DNA of 64,000 nt from Desulfobacterales bacterium (GCA_024226555.1 JAAELO010000198.1:62001-126000), one strand, 5' to 3'. Shown: positions 18,075 to 27,466, numbered from the stretch's first letter. Notes: generated by a model from the sequence alone, not told the origin. Numbers and translations: made by a program.

Positions 18075-18725
18075 ATGGATTTTATTATGATTTTGATTAT
18101 CGATTTAGTATGGGCTCTCTTACTTGTTTTAATTACATCAACTATGATTTTCTCAGATCAGTTTGTGTTTTTAACAAGTAATTATCCTGTTTCCATGGGT
18201 TTCATGAAATTTTTCGTACTTGCGACCATGGGAGAACTTCTTGGGCGAAGATTAACAGAGGGCAAATGGCAAATTAAAGGCATTAATCTTCATAAAAGAG
18301 CATTTGTATGGGGTTTATTTGGGATTTTATTCACCTATGTTTTTCCGATATTCAGCTATGGAGTTGATGGGTTGATTAAATCCGAAAGGCTTCCTGTAAT
18401 ATTTGGATTAACTTTATCAAAAGCTTTTTATAAATCTTTCTTTATGAATATTCTGTTTGCCTTTCCAATGATGAGCCTTCATAGATTTACGGACACCCTG
18501 ATCGACCAGAATCGTTTTTTTTCTAAATGGAACATTTATCAAACCATGTGCATGATTGACTGGGAAAATATGCTTAAAAAAGTAGCTCCATCAATTATAT
18601 GGTTCTGGATTCCAGCTCACACAATAACTTTTTGCCTTGCTGAGGAGTATAGAATTCTTGCGGCAGCACTTTTGGGTATAGCTTTGGGTCTTATATTATC
18701 AATAATGAAGAACAAAGAATCCTGA
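18075..18725 (+). CDS. Polytopic membrane protein of unknown function
   Basis: A 216-residue protein with about five hydrophobic segments. The C-terminal block PSIIWFWIPAHTITFCLAEEYRILAAALLG, after DWENMLKKVA, faintly recalls the Mpv17/PMP22 pore family (W...P....F......R....A). That resemblance is weak, and I do not assign it. No ribosome site is visible before the ATG at 18075; the in-frame ATG at 18087 is an alternative. A shared terminator separates it from the convergent etfA. Confidence 0.6.
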   Translation: MDFIMILIIDLVWALLLVLITSTMIFSDQFVFLTSNYPVSMGFMKFFVLATMGELLGRRLTEGKWQIKGINLHKRAFVWGLFGILFTYVFPIFSYGVDGLIKSERLPVIFGLTLSKAFYKSFFMNILFAFPMMSLHRFTDTLIDQNRFFSKWNIYQTMCMIDWENMLKKVAPSIIWFWIPAHTITFCLAEEYRILAAALLGIALGLILSIMKNKES

Positions 18726-18772
18726 TAAAAAAAATTTGATTAAAAAAAAACCGACCTGTGATCATAAAAAAC

Positions 18773-18810
18773 AAAAAACCGGATACGATTTTCATCATAT
18801 CCGGTTTTTT
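18773..18810. terminator. Bidirectional intrinsic terminator
   Basis: AAAAAACCGGATA and TATCCGGTTTTTT form a 13-pair stem with a 12-base loop. It lies between the convergent membrane-protein gene and the end of the tetR-emo-etfBA operon. Confidence 0.85.
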
Positions 18811-18837
18811 TATATATCAGGAACTTTAAATTATATA

Positions 18838-19794
18838 TTAAAGTTCTTCAATAGCTTCAGTAAGCTCTGGGATGAAATCCAGTATGTCAGCTTCGATTCC
18901 AACATCAGCAACCTGGAAGATTGGTGCATTTGGATTCTTGTTAACAGCTATAATGAAACCACCTTTAATTCCACCCATGTGCTGGAAAGAACCACTGATT
19001 CCAAGTGCAAGGTAAACTTTTGGTTTTACTGTACAACCAGAAGTTCCAACCTGACGAGCAGGCTCTAACCACTTAGCATCAACGATAGGTCTTGAACATG
19101 AAACAACAGCATTCATCGCTTCAGCAAGCTCTGTTACCATTTCGATGTTTTCTTCATCTTCAATACCACGTCCAACAGAAACAAGAACGTCAGCTTTAGT
19201 TATGTCAACATCACCAGCTTCAGGAACAACTATTTCAACGAATTTACGTCCGCAAGTAAGATCACCAGCATCAGCAGATTTGTCTGTAACATTTCCACTT
19301 GCAGCTTTTGATTCATCCATACCAAAAGAACCAGGACGGATATTGATTACTGCACCAGCGCTCATATCACATGTGGTATGTGTACTAACTTCACCACCAA
19401 ATTCCTGTCTGATTGTTTTAAGAAGATCTCCATCAACTCCATCGATAGCTACGATGTCAGAGATGTAAGAAGAATCCATCTTAATTGAAAGTCCAGGTCC
19501 AAGGTCCATTCCGAATGTGTCGTTTGCAAGAAGAACAATTGAATCAGCTGGTAGAGCGTTTACAAGAGCTTTACGAACAACTTCTGCATTTGGATAAGCA
19601 AGAGCGTCATTATCGATCTTGATAACTTCAGGATAGATCTTTGCAGCTTCAGCAGCAACAGCATCCACACCAGAACCTGTAACAATAGCAGTAACAGGAG
19701 TGTCTGCAATTTTCTTTGCTACTTCAATAAGTTCCATGGCGGAATCATCAAGGACACCATCTTTGTGTACAATATATGCATATATTTGTGTCAT
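18838..19794 (-). CDS. etfA: Electron transfer flavoprotein, alpha subunit
   Basis: A 318-residue FAD-binding ETF subunit that takes electrons from acyl-CoA dehydrogenases. The C-terminal FAD domain shows SVGRGIE, the SRPIVDAKWL stretch, QVGTSGCTVKPKVYLALGISG and GIKGGFIIAVNKNPNAPIF, all typical. I chose MTQIYAYI at 19794 because GGAGG lies upstream; the longer frame overlaps etfB. The etfB stop is one base upstream, so the two are translationally coupled. It is the last gene of the operon. Confidence 0.96.
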   Translation of the reverse strand: MTQIYAYIVHKDGVLDDSAMELIEVAKKIADTPVTAIVTGSGVDAVAAEAAKIYPEVIKIDNDALAYPNAEVVRKALVNALPADSIVLLANDTFGMDLGPGLSIKMDSSYISDIVAIDGVDGDLLKTIRQEFGGEVSTHTTCDMSAGAVINIRPGSFGMDESKAASGNVTDKSADAGDLTCGRKFVEIVVPEAGDVDITKADVLVSVGRGIEDEENIEMVTELAEAMNAVVSCSRPIVDAKWLEPARQVGTSGCTVKPKVYLALGISGSFQHMGGIKGGFIIAVNKNPNAPIFQVADVGIEADILDFIPELTEAIEEL

Positions 19795-19795
19795 T

Positions 19796-20572
19796 TTATA
19801 ATCCTCCATTTGCCTTAAGAAGTTCAATCAACTTCTCTATGATTTCTTCAGTACTTCCTGTAAGCATTTCTGCACCGTCTCCGGTTTCAGGAATAAAGTA
19901 ATCAACTTTTTTAACTTTAGCGTTATCAACACCAGCAGCAACTCCAAGAGCATCAGCATCAAACTCTGGAATCTCAACAGAAGCAACTTTTCTGATTCCA
20001 CGAATACCAACATATCTTGGCTCATTGATACCAGTCTGGATTGAAAGAACACAAGGCATGTTGATTTCGTTCATCTCCTGGTTTCCACCTTCGATTTCAC
20101 GACCAATAGTCAGCTTACCATCACCAGTCTCAAGCTTATTAACAAGAGATGCATAAGGCATATCAAGCATAGCAGCAAGCATACCACCAACAGCTCCATA
20201 ACCTTCATCACCCTGAGCACCAGTCATGATTAAGTCGTATGAACCTTTTTCAACAACGCTCTTAAGAATAGAAGCGATACCCTTAGCATCAGATCCTTCA
20301 TAATCTTCGTCGTTAACAAGGATACCTTTTTCAGCACCCATTGCCATTTCACGTCTTAACACTTCATCAGCTTCTTCATCACCAACTGTAACAACAGTAA
20401 CGCTACCGCCAACTTTGTCAACAATTTGAATAGCTTCTTCTACTGCATAGTTGTCCCACTCGTTTACTGAGTATACAAGATCATCACGCTCGATATCGTT
20501 TCCAGCGCTGTTCATTTCAATCTCGTTCTCAGCGGAATCGGGAACTCTTTTAACACAAACCAAGATTTCCAT
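19796..20572 (-). CDS. etfB: Electron transfer flavoprotein, beta subunit
   Basis: A 258-residue ETF beta subunit with the N-terminus MEILVCVKRVPDSA, the adenine-nucleotide-binding region and the signature VNKLETGDGKLTIGREIEGGNQE followed by CVLSIQTGINEPRYVGIRGIRK. It starts behind a strong GGAGG. Together with etfA it forms the soluble heterodimer that passes electrons from beta-oxidation dehydrogenases to the membrane FeS oxidoreductase encoded just upstream. Confidence 0.96.
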   Translation of the reverse strand: MEILVCVKRVPDSAENEIEMNSAGNDIERDDLVYSVNEWDNYAVEEAIQIVDKVGGSVTVVTVGDEEADEVLRREMAMGAEKGILVNDEDYEGSDAKGIASILKSVVEKGSYDLIMTGAQGDEGYGAVGGMLAAMLDMPYASLVNKLETGDGKLTIGREIEGGNQEMNEINMPCVLSIQTGINEPRYVGIRGIRKVASVEIPEFDADALGVAAGVDNAKVKKVDYFIPETGDGAEMLTGSTEEIIEKLIELLKANGGL

Positions 20573-20662
20573 TATATTCCTCCAAATCTCTATTAGAGTA
20601 AGTTAATATTTATATATTTAAAAAAGTTCTATCAAAACCTTATGATTGCACTTAGATATTTA

Positions 20663-22726
20663 CTACTCCATGTGCTGTTCAACAAGTTCTGCCAGATCAA
20701 TAGCTTCCATAGTATCGTCCATACCTGCAACTTTAATAGCATCTTCCATGTTTACAAGACAGAATGGGCATGCTGTAACAATTACGGTTGCTCCAGCTTC
20801 AGCAGCCATTTTTACTCTTAAAACAGCCATTCTTTCTTCCTCTTCCGGTTCATAGAAAAGCATTAAACCACCACCGCTACAGCAAAGAGACCTGTCACTA
20901 TGTTTTTCCATCTCAACTCTCGTTAATCCAGGAATTGCATCAATAGCAGCTCTTGGCTCAGCATATAGTTCATTGTGGCGTCCAAGATAGCAGGGGTCAT
21001 GATATGTATATACCTTAGAACTGTCAATAACACTCTTCAGTTTTAATGTACCTGCTTTAACTTTATTAACAATTGTCTCTGAAATATGTTCAACAGGAAG
21101 GTCAACCTCAGCATAATCATTTTTAATCGCATTATATGCATGTGGGTCAGCTGTAACAATGCTTTTAACGCCACTTTCTTCAATCGCGTCAACATTTGCA
21201 TCTTTAAGCTGCTGAAAAAGCATCTCTTCACCAAAACGTATAACTTCGTTTCCACTATCCTTCTCAGCTTTACCTAAAATACCGAAATCAACATCTGATT
21301 TATCAAGGATTTTTGCTGTGGATTTTGCAATATCAACCATTCTGTCATCGTATGATGTGATACTGTCAACAAAATAAAGTGATTCTGCTGTGGCACCTTT
21401 TTCAAGAACCTTAACTTCACAAACTTCAGCAAACTCTTTATCTTTTAAAGCCCAATCAGCACGTTTCTTCTCCATTTTACCCCATGGATTTCCACGTTTT
21501 CCAAGTGCTTTAAGTGGCTTTTGAAGTGTTTGAGGAACTTCGCCCTCATCAACCATACCACGTCTTAAATCTACTATTTTATCTATATATTCAATACCAA
21601 TTGGGCATTCCTGCTCGCAAGCACCACATGTTGTACATGACCAGATCTCATCATCTTCATAGATTGAACCAATAAGTGGCTCACTTTCAAGATTCTTTCC
21701 AACTAATGGATAATTCTTGAACATCAGATCACGAGCTTTAATTGTGATAAATCTTGGACTAAGTGGTCTACCAACAAGGTTTGCAGGGCATTGGTCAGAA
21801 CAACGACCGCAATCAGCACATGTATAAAAATCAAGCATATGCTTCCATGTGAAATCTTCAAGCTTTTTAACACCAAATGATTCAAGATCATCAAGGCCTT
21901 CTGCATCCACACCATACTGAACTGGTTTAATGTTACCTCTTTGAACTCTCATAAAAACAACATTGAAAATTGAGGTAATAACATGAAAGTGCTTTCCGAA
22001 AGGTAGGAAGCAAAGGAAAAAGAAAAACAGAAAATCATGTGCAAAGTATGCATAAACATGAATAAACTGTAAAACACCCTGTGACATACCAGCAAGTATT
22101 TTTGAACATAACCATGCCAGTGTTAAAGGTGCTATATGTAGAGCTACCCCGGATGCTGCAAGAGCTGCTTCATACAGACTCTCTGTCAACATAAGACCCA
22201 TAATTACAGCAAGAACAAATACAGCTTCATTAGTGTGATCGTGTCCATATTTTGCAGGAACTGCATATCTTTTTGGTCTTACAATTCCACGCCTTACGGC
22301 AGCAATAGCACAAACTATAAAAACCAGTGTTGCTGCATAGTCCTTCATTACATTGTATATTTTTCCAAGTATATCTTCATGACCAAGGAAAGGAATTGCA
22401 AAATGTTCATTGATTCCTATAAATACAAGTGAAGAAGTTCTCAATGCAAGAGTCAAGAAACCGAAAAAGATAAGGATGTGAAGAACACCACCTACCATAT
22501 ATCTTGGTTGCTTAACCTGAAGAAACCACACTTTTAAAGTCTGGATCAGTCTTTCAGGTATTTGACTTAAACGACTATTATCAGGAGCTGCCTTTAATAA
22601 AGGTAAAACTCTTTTAGTCATTATATATGTAAATAATCCAATCCCCACAATTACAAACAAAACTGCAAGTATCCATCCCGGAATAAATCCAAGCAAATGA
22701 TACTTAGCCGGTGAAATTATGTTCAT
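20663..22726 (-). CDS. Membrane FeS ETF:(methyl)menaquinone oxidoreductase (HdrD/NarI-like)
   Basis: A 687-residue fusion. The N-terminal 280 residues are a NarI-like, haem-b-type cytochrome with several membrane helices. Two 4Fe-4S motifs follow, CADCGRCSDQCP (about 300) and CTTCGACEQECP (about 362). The CCG-type cysteine-rich region has CYLGRHNELYAEPR (about 578) and CCSGGG (about 615) for a second, HdrB/D-like cluster site. The layout equals the EMO enzymes that link ETF to menaquinone in syntrophic and sulfate-reducing bacteria. I chose the ATG at 22726 with GGGG upstream. It is the first enzyme gene of the etf operon. Confidence 0.92.
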   Translation of the reverse strand: MNIISPAKYHLLGFIPGWILAVLFVIVGIGLFTYIMTKRVLPLLKAAPDNSRLSQIPERLIQTLKVWFLQVKQPRYMVGGVLHILIFFGFLTLALRTSSLVFIGINEHFAIPFLGHEDILGKIYNVMKDYAATLVFIVCAIAAVRRGIVRPKRYAVPAKYGHDHTNEAVFVLAVIMGLMLTESLYEAALAASGVALHIAPLTLAWLCSKILAGMSQGVLQFIHVYAYFAHDFLFFFFLCFLPFGKHFHVITSIFNVVFMRVQRGNIKPVQYGVDAEGLDDLESFGVKKLEDFTWKHMLDFYTCADCGRCSDQCPANLVGRPLSPRFITIKARDLMFKNYPLVGKNLESEPLIGSIYEDDEIWSCTTCGACEQECPIGIEYIDKIVDLRRGMVDEGEVPQTLQKPLKALGKRGNPWGKMEKKRADWALKDKEFAEVCEVKVLEKGATAESLYFVDSITSYDDRMVDIAKSTAKILDKSDVDFGILGKAEKDSGNEVIRFGEEMLFQQLKDANVDAIEESGVKSIVTADPHAYNAIKNDYAEVDLPVEHISETIVNKVKAGTLKLKSVIDSSKVYTYHDPCYLGRHNELYAEPRAAIDAIPGLTRVEMEKHSDRSLCCSGGGLMLFYEPEEEERMAVLRVKMAAEAGATVIVTACPFCLVNMEDAIKVAGMDDTMEAIDLAELVEQHME

Positions 22727-22771
22727 TTTCCGCCCCTCATTAATTATTAAAAACAAAAAAAAATAAGTTTA

Positions 22772-22790
22772 GTTAACTCGCTTAGTTAAC
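22772..22790. promoter_or_regulatory. Inverted repeat before the emo gene (possible operator)
   Basis: GTTAACT (22772-22778), five bases, AGTTAAC (22784-22790) form a perfect dyad 46 bases upstream of the emo start codon and 30 bases after the tetR stop. It could be an operator of an internal promoter. It differs from the FadR-like sites farther upstream. Confidence 0.35.
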
Positions 22791-22819
22791 AAAACATTAT
22801 GACTTAAATTGAGTGCGGA

Positions 22820-23413
22820 TCAAACCGCATGTTCGCTTGCTATTCCATTTAGCAGAAGATCAACCATTGGATCAGCCATTGAAACTAAATCATAGTCACT
22901 GCTGGAAAAAATCCATGTGTTGATAACTTCTGCCACAGCGCCTAAAATAAGATGTTTTACCAAGCCAAGGTATAGGTCTTTTCTCATCAAACCTTCCTCC
23001 TGACCTTTCTCAATAATCTCACCTACTATATTTTTATACATCTTTGAGATGTTACTAACACTCTGTTTTAAGGCTTCAATCTTATGTATCTGCTTAATTT
23101 CAGCCTGAAATACAATAGCCATATTTCTATCGTGCTGAAACTCTTTCAGGTGTCTTCTAATTAAGTTTTTCAACTTATCCTTCGGATCTCCAACCTTATC
23201 AACTTCTTCCTGAAATGAAGTGAAAACTTTCTTAGTTTTATAGCTAAAAAACTGCACCAAAATGTCATCTTTATTTTTAAAATAAAGATATATAGTCCCA
23301 TCTGCAACACCGGCCTCTTTTGCAATTTGAGATATGGTCGATTGGAAAAAACCATTTCTTGCAAACACACAAATTGCAGCCTCTAGAATCTGATGATATT
23401 TATCTTTTTTCAT
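22820..23413 (-). CDS. TetR-family regulator, FadR/YsiA-like
   Basis: A 197-residue repressor from the ATG at 23413. The N-terminal HTH reads ILEAAICVFARNGFFQSTISQIAKEAGVADGTIYLYFKNK, typical of TetR; the C-terminal ligand domain is alpha-helical and variable. The YLYFKNKDDIL block and the neighbourhood of etf genes suggest an acyl-CoA-sensing FadR-type regulator of fatty-acid oxidation. A GTG 16 codons upstream overlaps a perfect FadR-like operator (23443-23460), so the shorter start is preferred. It is the first gene of the tetR-emo-etfB-etfA unit. Confidence 0.88.
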   Translation of the reverse strand: MKKDKYHQILEAAICVFARNGFFQSTISQIAKEAGVADGTIYLYFKNKDDILVQFFSYKTKKVFTSFQEEVDKVGDPKDKLKNLIRRHLKEFQHDRNMAIVFQAEIKQIHKIEALKQSVSNISKMYKNIVGEIIEKGQEEGLMRKDLYLGLVKHLILGAVAEVINTWIFSSSDYDLVSMADPMVDLLLNGIASEHAV

Positions 23414-23442
23414 TTTATAAATCTTGACCTGTTTCGGATAAA

Positions 23443-23460
23443 TGAATGGATGTTCATTCA
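23443..23460. promoter_or_regulatory. FadR-like (TetR) operator, site 1
   Basis: TGAATGGATGTTCATTCA has perfect half-sites TGAATG and CATTCA around a 6-base spacer. It fits the FadR-type consensus TGAATGA-N4-TCATTCA with one mismatch and lies 30 bases before the tetR start. Autoregulation of the whole operon is the likely role. Confidence 0.6.
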
Positions 23461-23651
23461 CCTGTATAAATTAATGCCGATTCTCTAATCTATTATAAAA
23501 TTTTCTATTCAAGTTTTGTTTTTAGAATGCCACAGAAATCTATTATTTTTGCTAAGTATCTTGCAACTTACCTGAAGTTGTAAGGAACTTAAATCAAAAT
23601 GACTAATATTCGTTTCTGTTTCAAAAACTAAAACATTGAAACTATAAAAAT

Positions 23652-23667
23652 TGAATGACTATTCATT
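23652..23667. promoter_or_regulatory. FadR-like (TetR) operator, site 2
   Basis: TGAATGACTATTCATT has AATGA and TCATT arms around CTAT and fits the left part of the consensus TGAATGA-N4-TCATTCA. It lies about 240 bases upstream of the tetR start. Whether a promoter lies here could not be judged. Confidence 0.45.
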
Positions 23668-24198
23668 TTTAGCAATTAATTTTTTAATCTGTCAAGAAAA
23701 ATAAAAAATCATACATTCAATTTATTGAACTATCATATTTATAAACATATGTAAATTCAGTGCGTTATGTATTTCTTAATATTATTAATACGTTTTTTTT
23801 ATGATTCAATACATATTATAAATTATGATATAAGCTCTGGTATGAAGTCTGTAATTCATTAACTAATTCATCCCAAAAGACATTAATTAATAGTTAGAAT
23901 CTTCTCTTGTATCCTTTAAAATGGACAATTGTCAAACTTATGAAAAATAAACAGGCTTGATATTCATTGCTAAAATTCGATAAATCTTATTCAAAAATAA
24001 TTTGGTTTGGATATTCATTATTTTTTTATTATTAATGGGAAAATTTTCTATCCTTAAATAAAAGGATTATTTTTTTATAATCTGTTTTGTATTGAATTTA
24101 GGTTTAATCTAATTTATATAATTTAACTGGTTTATTGAAAATAAAGCGTAATAAAAAATGCTTTTAAAAAGTAAATATAATTTATCACAGATGGTTAT
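23668..24198. other. Non-coding spacer, nothing recognised
   Basis: A very A+T-rich stretch without a plausible gene, RNA or terminator. It may hold the promoters of the divergent tetR operon and the aldolase gene, but I could not pick any with confidence. Confidence 0.5.
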
Positions 24199-24353
24199 GG
24201 GCAATTTCTCTTAACAATCTACCTTTGATTGAACCAAAGCGTATGGGAAAAATAACGAACTGATTCGTTTATAATAAAGCTTAATTTTTATAAACATACA
24301 GTTCTTTATTTTAATAACGTAATATTTCAGTCAAAAGACAGTTATTAGAGACG
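24199..24353. repeat. MITE-like inverted-repeat element, copy 6 (A to B, worn left end)
   Basis: The right end TATTTCAGTCAAAAGACAGT then TATTAGAGACGC is a B end. Internal AAAATAACGAACTGATTCGT and TTTATAAACATACAGTTC match the 37.7 and 55.1 kb copies. The left end GGGCAATTTCTCTTAACAA is degraded. It lies upstream of the aldolase gene. Confidence 0.7.
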
Positions 24354-24399
24354 CACTCCTTGTGATTCATTTAAATAATTAGCGAAAAAGGAATTTAAG

Positions 24400-25683
24400 A
24401 TGCCTACATATTCAACTGATTTTGAAAAAGCTCTGGAGGTTGGAAGACCACCAAATGTAAAAAAATTATTCCCGAACTCAAAAGCTCTTATCGTTAGTGG
24501 TAAATATATAGATAGAGCAATGAGAGCAAAAGGAAAAGCGATGACTATTGCTGCTAATGGCAGAAGTCAGGTGGTTATAAGAGGTGTTCTTAAGGCAGCA
24601 CAAAAAGCAAATGCCGCTGTAATAATAGAAATTGCAAGAACAGAAGGTGGAATTGACAATTATTGTGGAACCACATTCTGGAATATGGCAAGACAGGTTG
24701 ATGCAGTATGCAATGAAATGGGAATAACAATCCCTGTTGCAATACACGCTGACCATTATGTTTTAAAAGCAGGTGAGGATTTAGACGCTACAAAAATTGA
24801 AATTGATTCAATTTTTGATGCAGGAGTAACCTCAATTGCAATAGATGCTTCCCATCAGCCAGATGATGATAATCTACTTACTAACATTGCCATAAATTCA
24901 GCAATACCCGACTGGGCAGGACTTGAAACAGAAATTGGTGAAATTAAGGGCAATCAGGGACTTTCATCTTCTGAAGAAGCTCTGTTTCTTATTCAGGGTT
25001 TAAATGCACATGGTATTTTTCCTGACTGGATCGCTCTAAACAATGGTTCAACCCATGGCATTGAGGAGGGTGATGAGGGTATTCAGGTTGACCTAACGGC
25101 AGAAATACATAATGCAATATCAAAATATAAGGTTTCTGGCGCTCAGCACGGAACAAGCGGAAATAATTCGGATAGATTGAGAAAAATTGCAGACGACACT
25201 GAAACAACTAAAGCAAACGTAGCAACTGCTCTTCAAATGATTTCCTGGGGAATGAAAGTTAATGAATATGGAAACAGTATATTTGATGAAAAGGGAGACC
25301 TTATTAAGATTGAAGGTGAAGGACTTTCTGAAAAGCTTTGGGCTGAAATGAAAGCTTATGCTGACGAACAAAATATTAAAGGAAGTAATTTTAAAAAGAT
25401 AAACCGTCCATTTGAAAATAGAATTCTTGCCCAAACAAGAGAAGTTAGAGAAAGAATGGTTGATGCAACAGCCGAATTTGCCTATGACCTTCTTGCAAAT
25501 GTTTTTAATGCAGAGGGAACTGGCGATCTTCTTATTCAGGAAATTTTAGAGAAAAACTCATATGACTCTGGTCCACTTGTTGGAATAATTGAATCGAAAG
25601 ATGAATGGACTGAGGAGAAAATCCGTCACAAGGCTTCGCTTATCATCACCGATAAGGGACCTGATGGAGATTTTAGCGAATAA
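24400..25683 (+). CDS. Class II fructose-bisphosphate aldolase family protein
   Basis: A 427-residue zinc-dependent aldolase-family enzyme that cleaves or forms fructose-1,6-bisphosphate in glycolysis/gluconeogenesis. The zinc-binding HADHY lies near residue 118. The later strands EIGEIKGNQG, DWIALNNGSTHG and the phosphate loop AQHGTSGNN (replacing the usual LHGGSG) follow the class II pattern. It is longer than the common 280-360-residue forms, with a C-terminal extension. The start has AAGGAA upstream. The TAATG overlap couples it to the Nudix gene. Confidence 0.85.
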   Translation: MPTYSTDFEKALEVGRPPNVKKLFPNSKALIVSGKYIDRAMRAKGKAMTIAANGRSQVVIRGVLKAAQKANAAVIIEIARTEGGIDNYCGTTFWNMARQVDAVCNEMGITIPVAIHADHYVLKAGEDLDATKIEIDSIFDAGVTSIAIDASHQPDDDNLLTNIAINSAIPDWAGLETEIGEIKGNQGLSSSEEALFLIQGLNAHGIFPDWIALNNGSTHGIEEGDEGIQVDLTAEIHNAISKYKVSGAQHGTSGNNSDRLRKIADDTETTKANVATALQMISWGMKVNEYGNSIFDEKGDLIKIEGEGLSEKLWAEMKAYADEQNIKGSNFKKINRPFENRILAQTREVRERMVDATAEFAYDLLANVFNAEGTGDLLIQEILEKNSYDSGPLVGIIESKDEWTEEKIRHKASLIITDKGPDGDFSE

Positions 25684-26183
25684 TGCAAAAAAAAATATTT
25701 TGCCATTTTTGTGCGACACCTCTTATAAATAAATATATTGAGGGTCGCACAAGACGTTTCTGCACATCATGCAATTCTCCAATTTACGAAAATCCTATAC
25801 CAGCATCATGCCTTGTGGTTATAAATGAAAAGGATGAAGTTCTCTTAGTAAAAAGAAGTGTAGAACCACAAATAGGCATGTGGTGTTTACCAGGAGGATT
25901 TATTGAGCTTGGTGAAACACCATATGAAGCAGGCTTAAGAGAGCTCAAGGAAGAAACAGGTCTATCAGGTAAAATAGATACGCTATTAGGTGTTTCAACC
26001 CACAGCAATGAACAGTATTATTCGGTTTTAATTACAGGTTTTTTAATAAAACAATTTTCAGGATCTATGAATGCGGGAGATGATGCATCTGATGTTTCTT
26101 TTTTTAGTAAGAATAAAATGCCGAAAATTGCTTTTTCAACACATGAATCTTTCATTAATACTTATTACTCAATTTATGCGTAA
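25683..26183 (+). CDS. Zinc-ribbon Nudix hydrolase
   Basis: A 166-residue Nudix enzyme whose start ATG overlaps the aldolase stop (TAATG). An N-terminal zinc ribbon uses Cys7/Cys10 and Cys27/Cys30. The Nudix box occupies 72-94 (G72, E78, REL at 86-88, EE at 90-91), so Mg-dependent cleavage of a nucleoside diphosphate linked to X is expected. The ribbon-Nudix order resembles NADH pyrophosphatase NudC and related ADP-ribose hydrolases, but the substrate is not determinable here. Confidence 0.9.
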   Translation: MQKKIFCHFCATPLINKYIEGRTRRFCTSCNSPIYENPIPASCLVVINEKDEVLLVKRSVEPQIGMWCLPGGFIELGETPYEAGLRELKEETGLSGKIDTLLGVSTHSNEQYYSVLITGFLIKQFSGSMNAGDDASDVSFFSKNKMPKIAFSTHESFINTYYSIYA

Positions 26184-26386
26184 TTTTTAGAAATCATAAA
26201 ATACTATTTAATTTTTTTCTCCTGCCTCCGATATCTAATTATAAGTTAGAGATTTAAAAAATATTAATTGTTGATGTTTTTTTATTATAAGTGTAAATAC
26301 ATGGCTTTTTTATATTAAAAACATTGACATAGAGACTATTAAAAGAATAGAATTTACTAAGTTTTTCTGTTTTTTGTAAAAAAAGC

Positions 26387-26414
26387 TTAAGTTCTTTCTG
26401 CATAATACCGATAC
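26387..26414 (+). promoter_or_regulatory. Candidate sigma-28 promoter of the flgM cluster
   Basis: TTAAGTTC (26387-26394), a 12-base spacer and ACCGATAC (26407-26414) resemble the FliA consensus TAAAGTTT-N11-GCCGATAA with a one-base longer spacer. It lies 18 bases upstream of the ATG of the first gene, so the 5' leader would be short. FlgM genes are classically under FliA control. Confidence 0.45.
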
Positions 26415-26432
26415 TTTTTTTAGAGGAATTTT

Positions 26433-26741
26433 ATGCATATACCAACATATCAGATTCATAATGTTATAAAGGGTTACATAAGACATTTTTGTAACGGGGA
26501 ATCTGATGAGGAGAAAAGCTTTTTAAGTCACCAGGGTTTCGAAGATAGAAAAGATGCTGTTTTAAAACAAACAGCCCTTGATATTATCGAAAAAATAATG
26601 AAACTTGAAAGCCCTGAAAAGATGACTTCAGAAATAAACCAAAAAAGTGAATTTGTATTTAATACAGTTGATTCAAACAGCAAAAAAATAAAAAATGTTT
26701 TGTTTGTTGAAGATAACAGTTTTAAAGTAAGTCCACTGTAA
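26433..26741 (+). CDS. DVU0524-like FlgM-associated protein
   Basis: A 102-residue hydrophilic protein with the start MHIPTYQIHNVIKGYIRH and an AGAGGAA site upstream. Its position immediately before flgM and the N-terminal IPTYQIHNVIKxY pattern match the DVU0524 family of delta-proteobacteria, whose biochemical role is unknown. It is probably linked to flagellar gene control or export. Confidence 0.7.
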   Translation: MHIPTYQIHNVIKGYIRHFCNGESDEEKSFLSHQGFEDRKDAVLKQTALDIIEKIMKLESPEKMTSEINQKSEFVFNTVDSNSKKIKNVLFVEDNSFKVSPL

Positions 26742-26781
26742 AATGTCCAGAGTATAGAAAAATATAACTCGGAGGATGCAC

Positions 26782-27072
26782 ATGAAAGTTGACGGTACTA
26801 ATCAGTATAAGAAACAAACTTATGTTAAAGAAACTGCCAAAACAGAGAATGACAAAGTTTCTTCAAAGAAAAAAGATGCAGCTAAAGATACCGTTAGCCT
26901 GTCTAACGATCTGAAAGATCTGCAACTTGTTAAAAAAGCAGTTGACAAGTCTCCTTCCATCAGAAAAGAGAAAGTTGATGAGTTAAAAAGCCAGATCAAA
27001 AATGGAACATACAAGATCGATGCTGATAAAATTGCAGGGAAGATGTTAAACTCTGCAGATGAAGCTATATAA
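26782..27072 (+). CDS. flgM: Anti-sigma-28 factor FlgM
   Basis: A 96-residue FlgM. The N-terminal 40 residues are charged and disordered-looking. The sigma-28-binding C-terminal helices appear as DTVSLSNDLKDLQLVKKAV, then RKEKVDELKSQIKNGTYKIDADKIAGKML, which is the family signature. I chose the ATG at 26782 because GGAGG at 26771-26775 is properly spaced; an ATG at 26776 lies on it. FlgM binds FliA until hook completion and is then exported. Confidence 0.92.
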   Translation: MKVDGTNQYKKQTYVKETAKTENDKVSSKKKDAAKDTVSLSNDLKDLQLVKKAVDKSPSIRKEKVDELKSQIKNGTYKIDADKIAGKMLNSADEAI

Positions 27073-27234
27073 TTAAGGTAATTATTTCTTAGAGAGGAAA
27101 TAATTACCTCGAAAAATCAAGATTTTATATTTTATATTTTCCCCCAACTACCTGTTTTCACTATCCCCTATACAGTATTGTAAAAATAAATATTTTATGG
27201 CTTGGTTATTGCAAATTATTATCTGCAAATAACT

Positions 27235-27394
27235 GGTAATCTCTTATAAATTGCCTTTTGATCGAACTACTTATGTTGTTCAGAAAATAGAACAACAGGA
27301 TTATTTCAAAAAAAGAACTGTGTTTATAAAAATAAGACCTTTTATAAACATGACCTTTGTATTTCAATCAAAATTCTAACGATTAGAGGTTTCC
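27235..27394. repeat. MITE-like inverted-repeat element, copy 7 (B to A)
   Basis: The left end GGTAATCTCTTATAAATTGCC and following TTTTGATCGAACTACTTATG are B-type; the right end CAATCAAAATTCTAACGATT then AGAGGTTTCC is A-type. It carries the GTTGTTC...GAACAAC dyad also seen in the large copies at 55 and 58 kb. It lies between flgM and the next flagellar-linked gene. Confidence 0.75.
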
Positions 27395-27466
27395 TACAGG
27401 TTATTTAATTAAAGCAATGAATTCTATTGTTTTTTCATTGTTAGCTTTGGATAAGGAGGTGATTTA

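Noticed and set aside
26209-26234. TAATTTTT ... TCCGATAT as another sigma-28 promoter
   Set aside because: The spacer is 10 bases and both boxes are weaker than the site at 26387-26414, which is nearer the gene.
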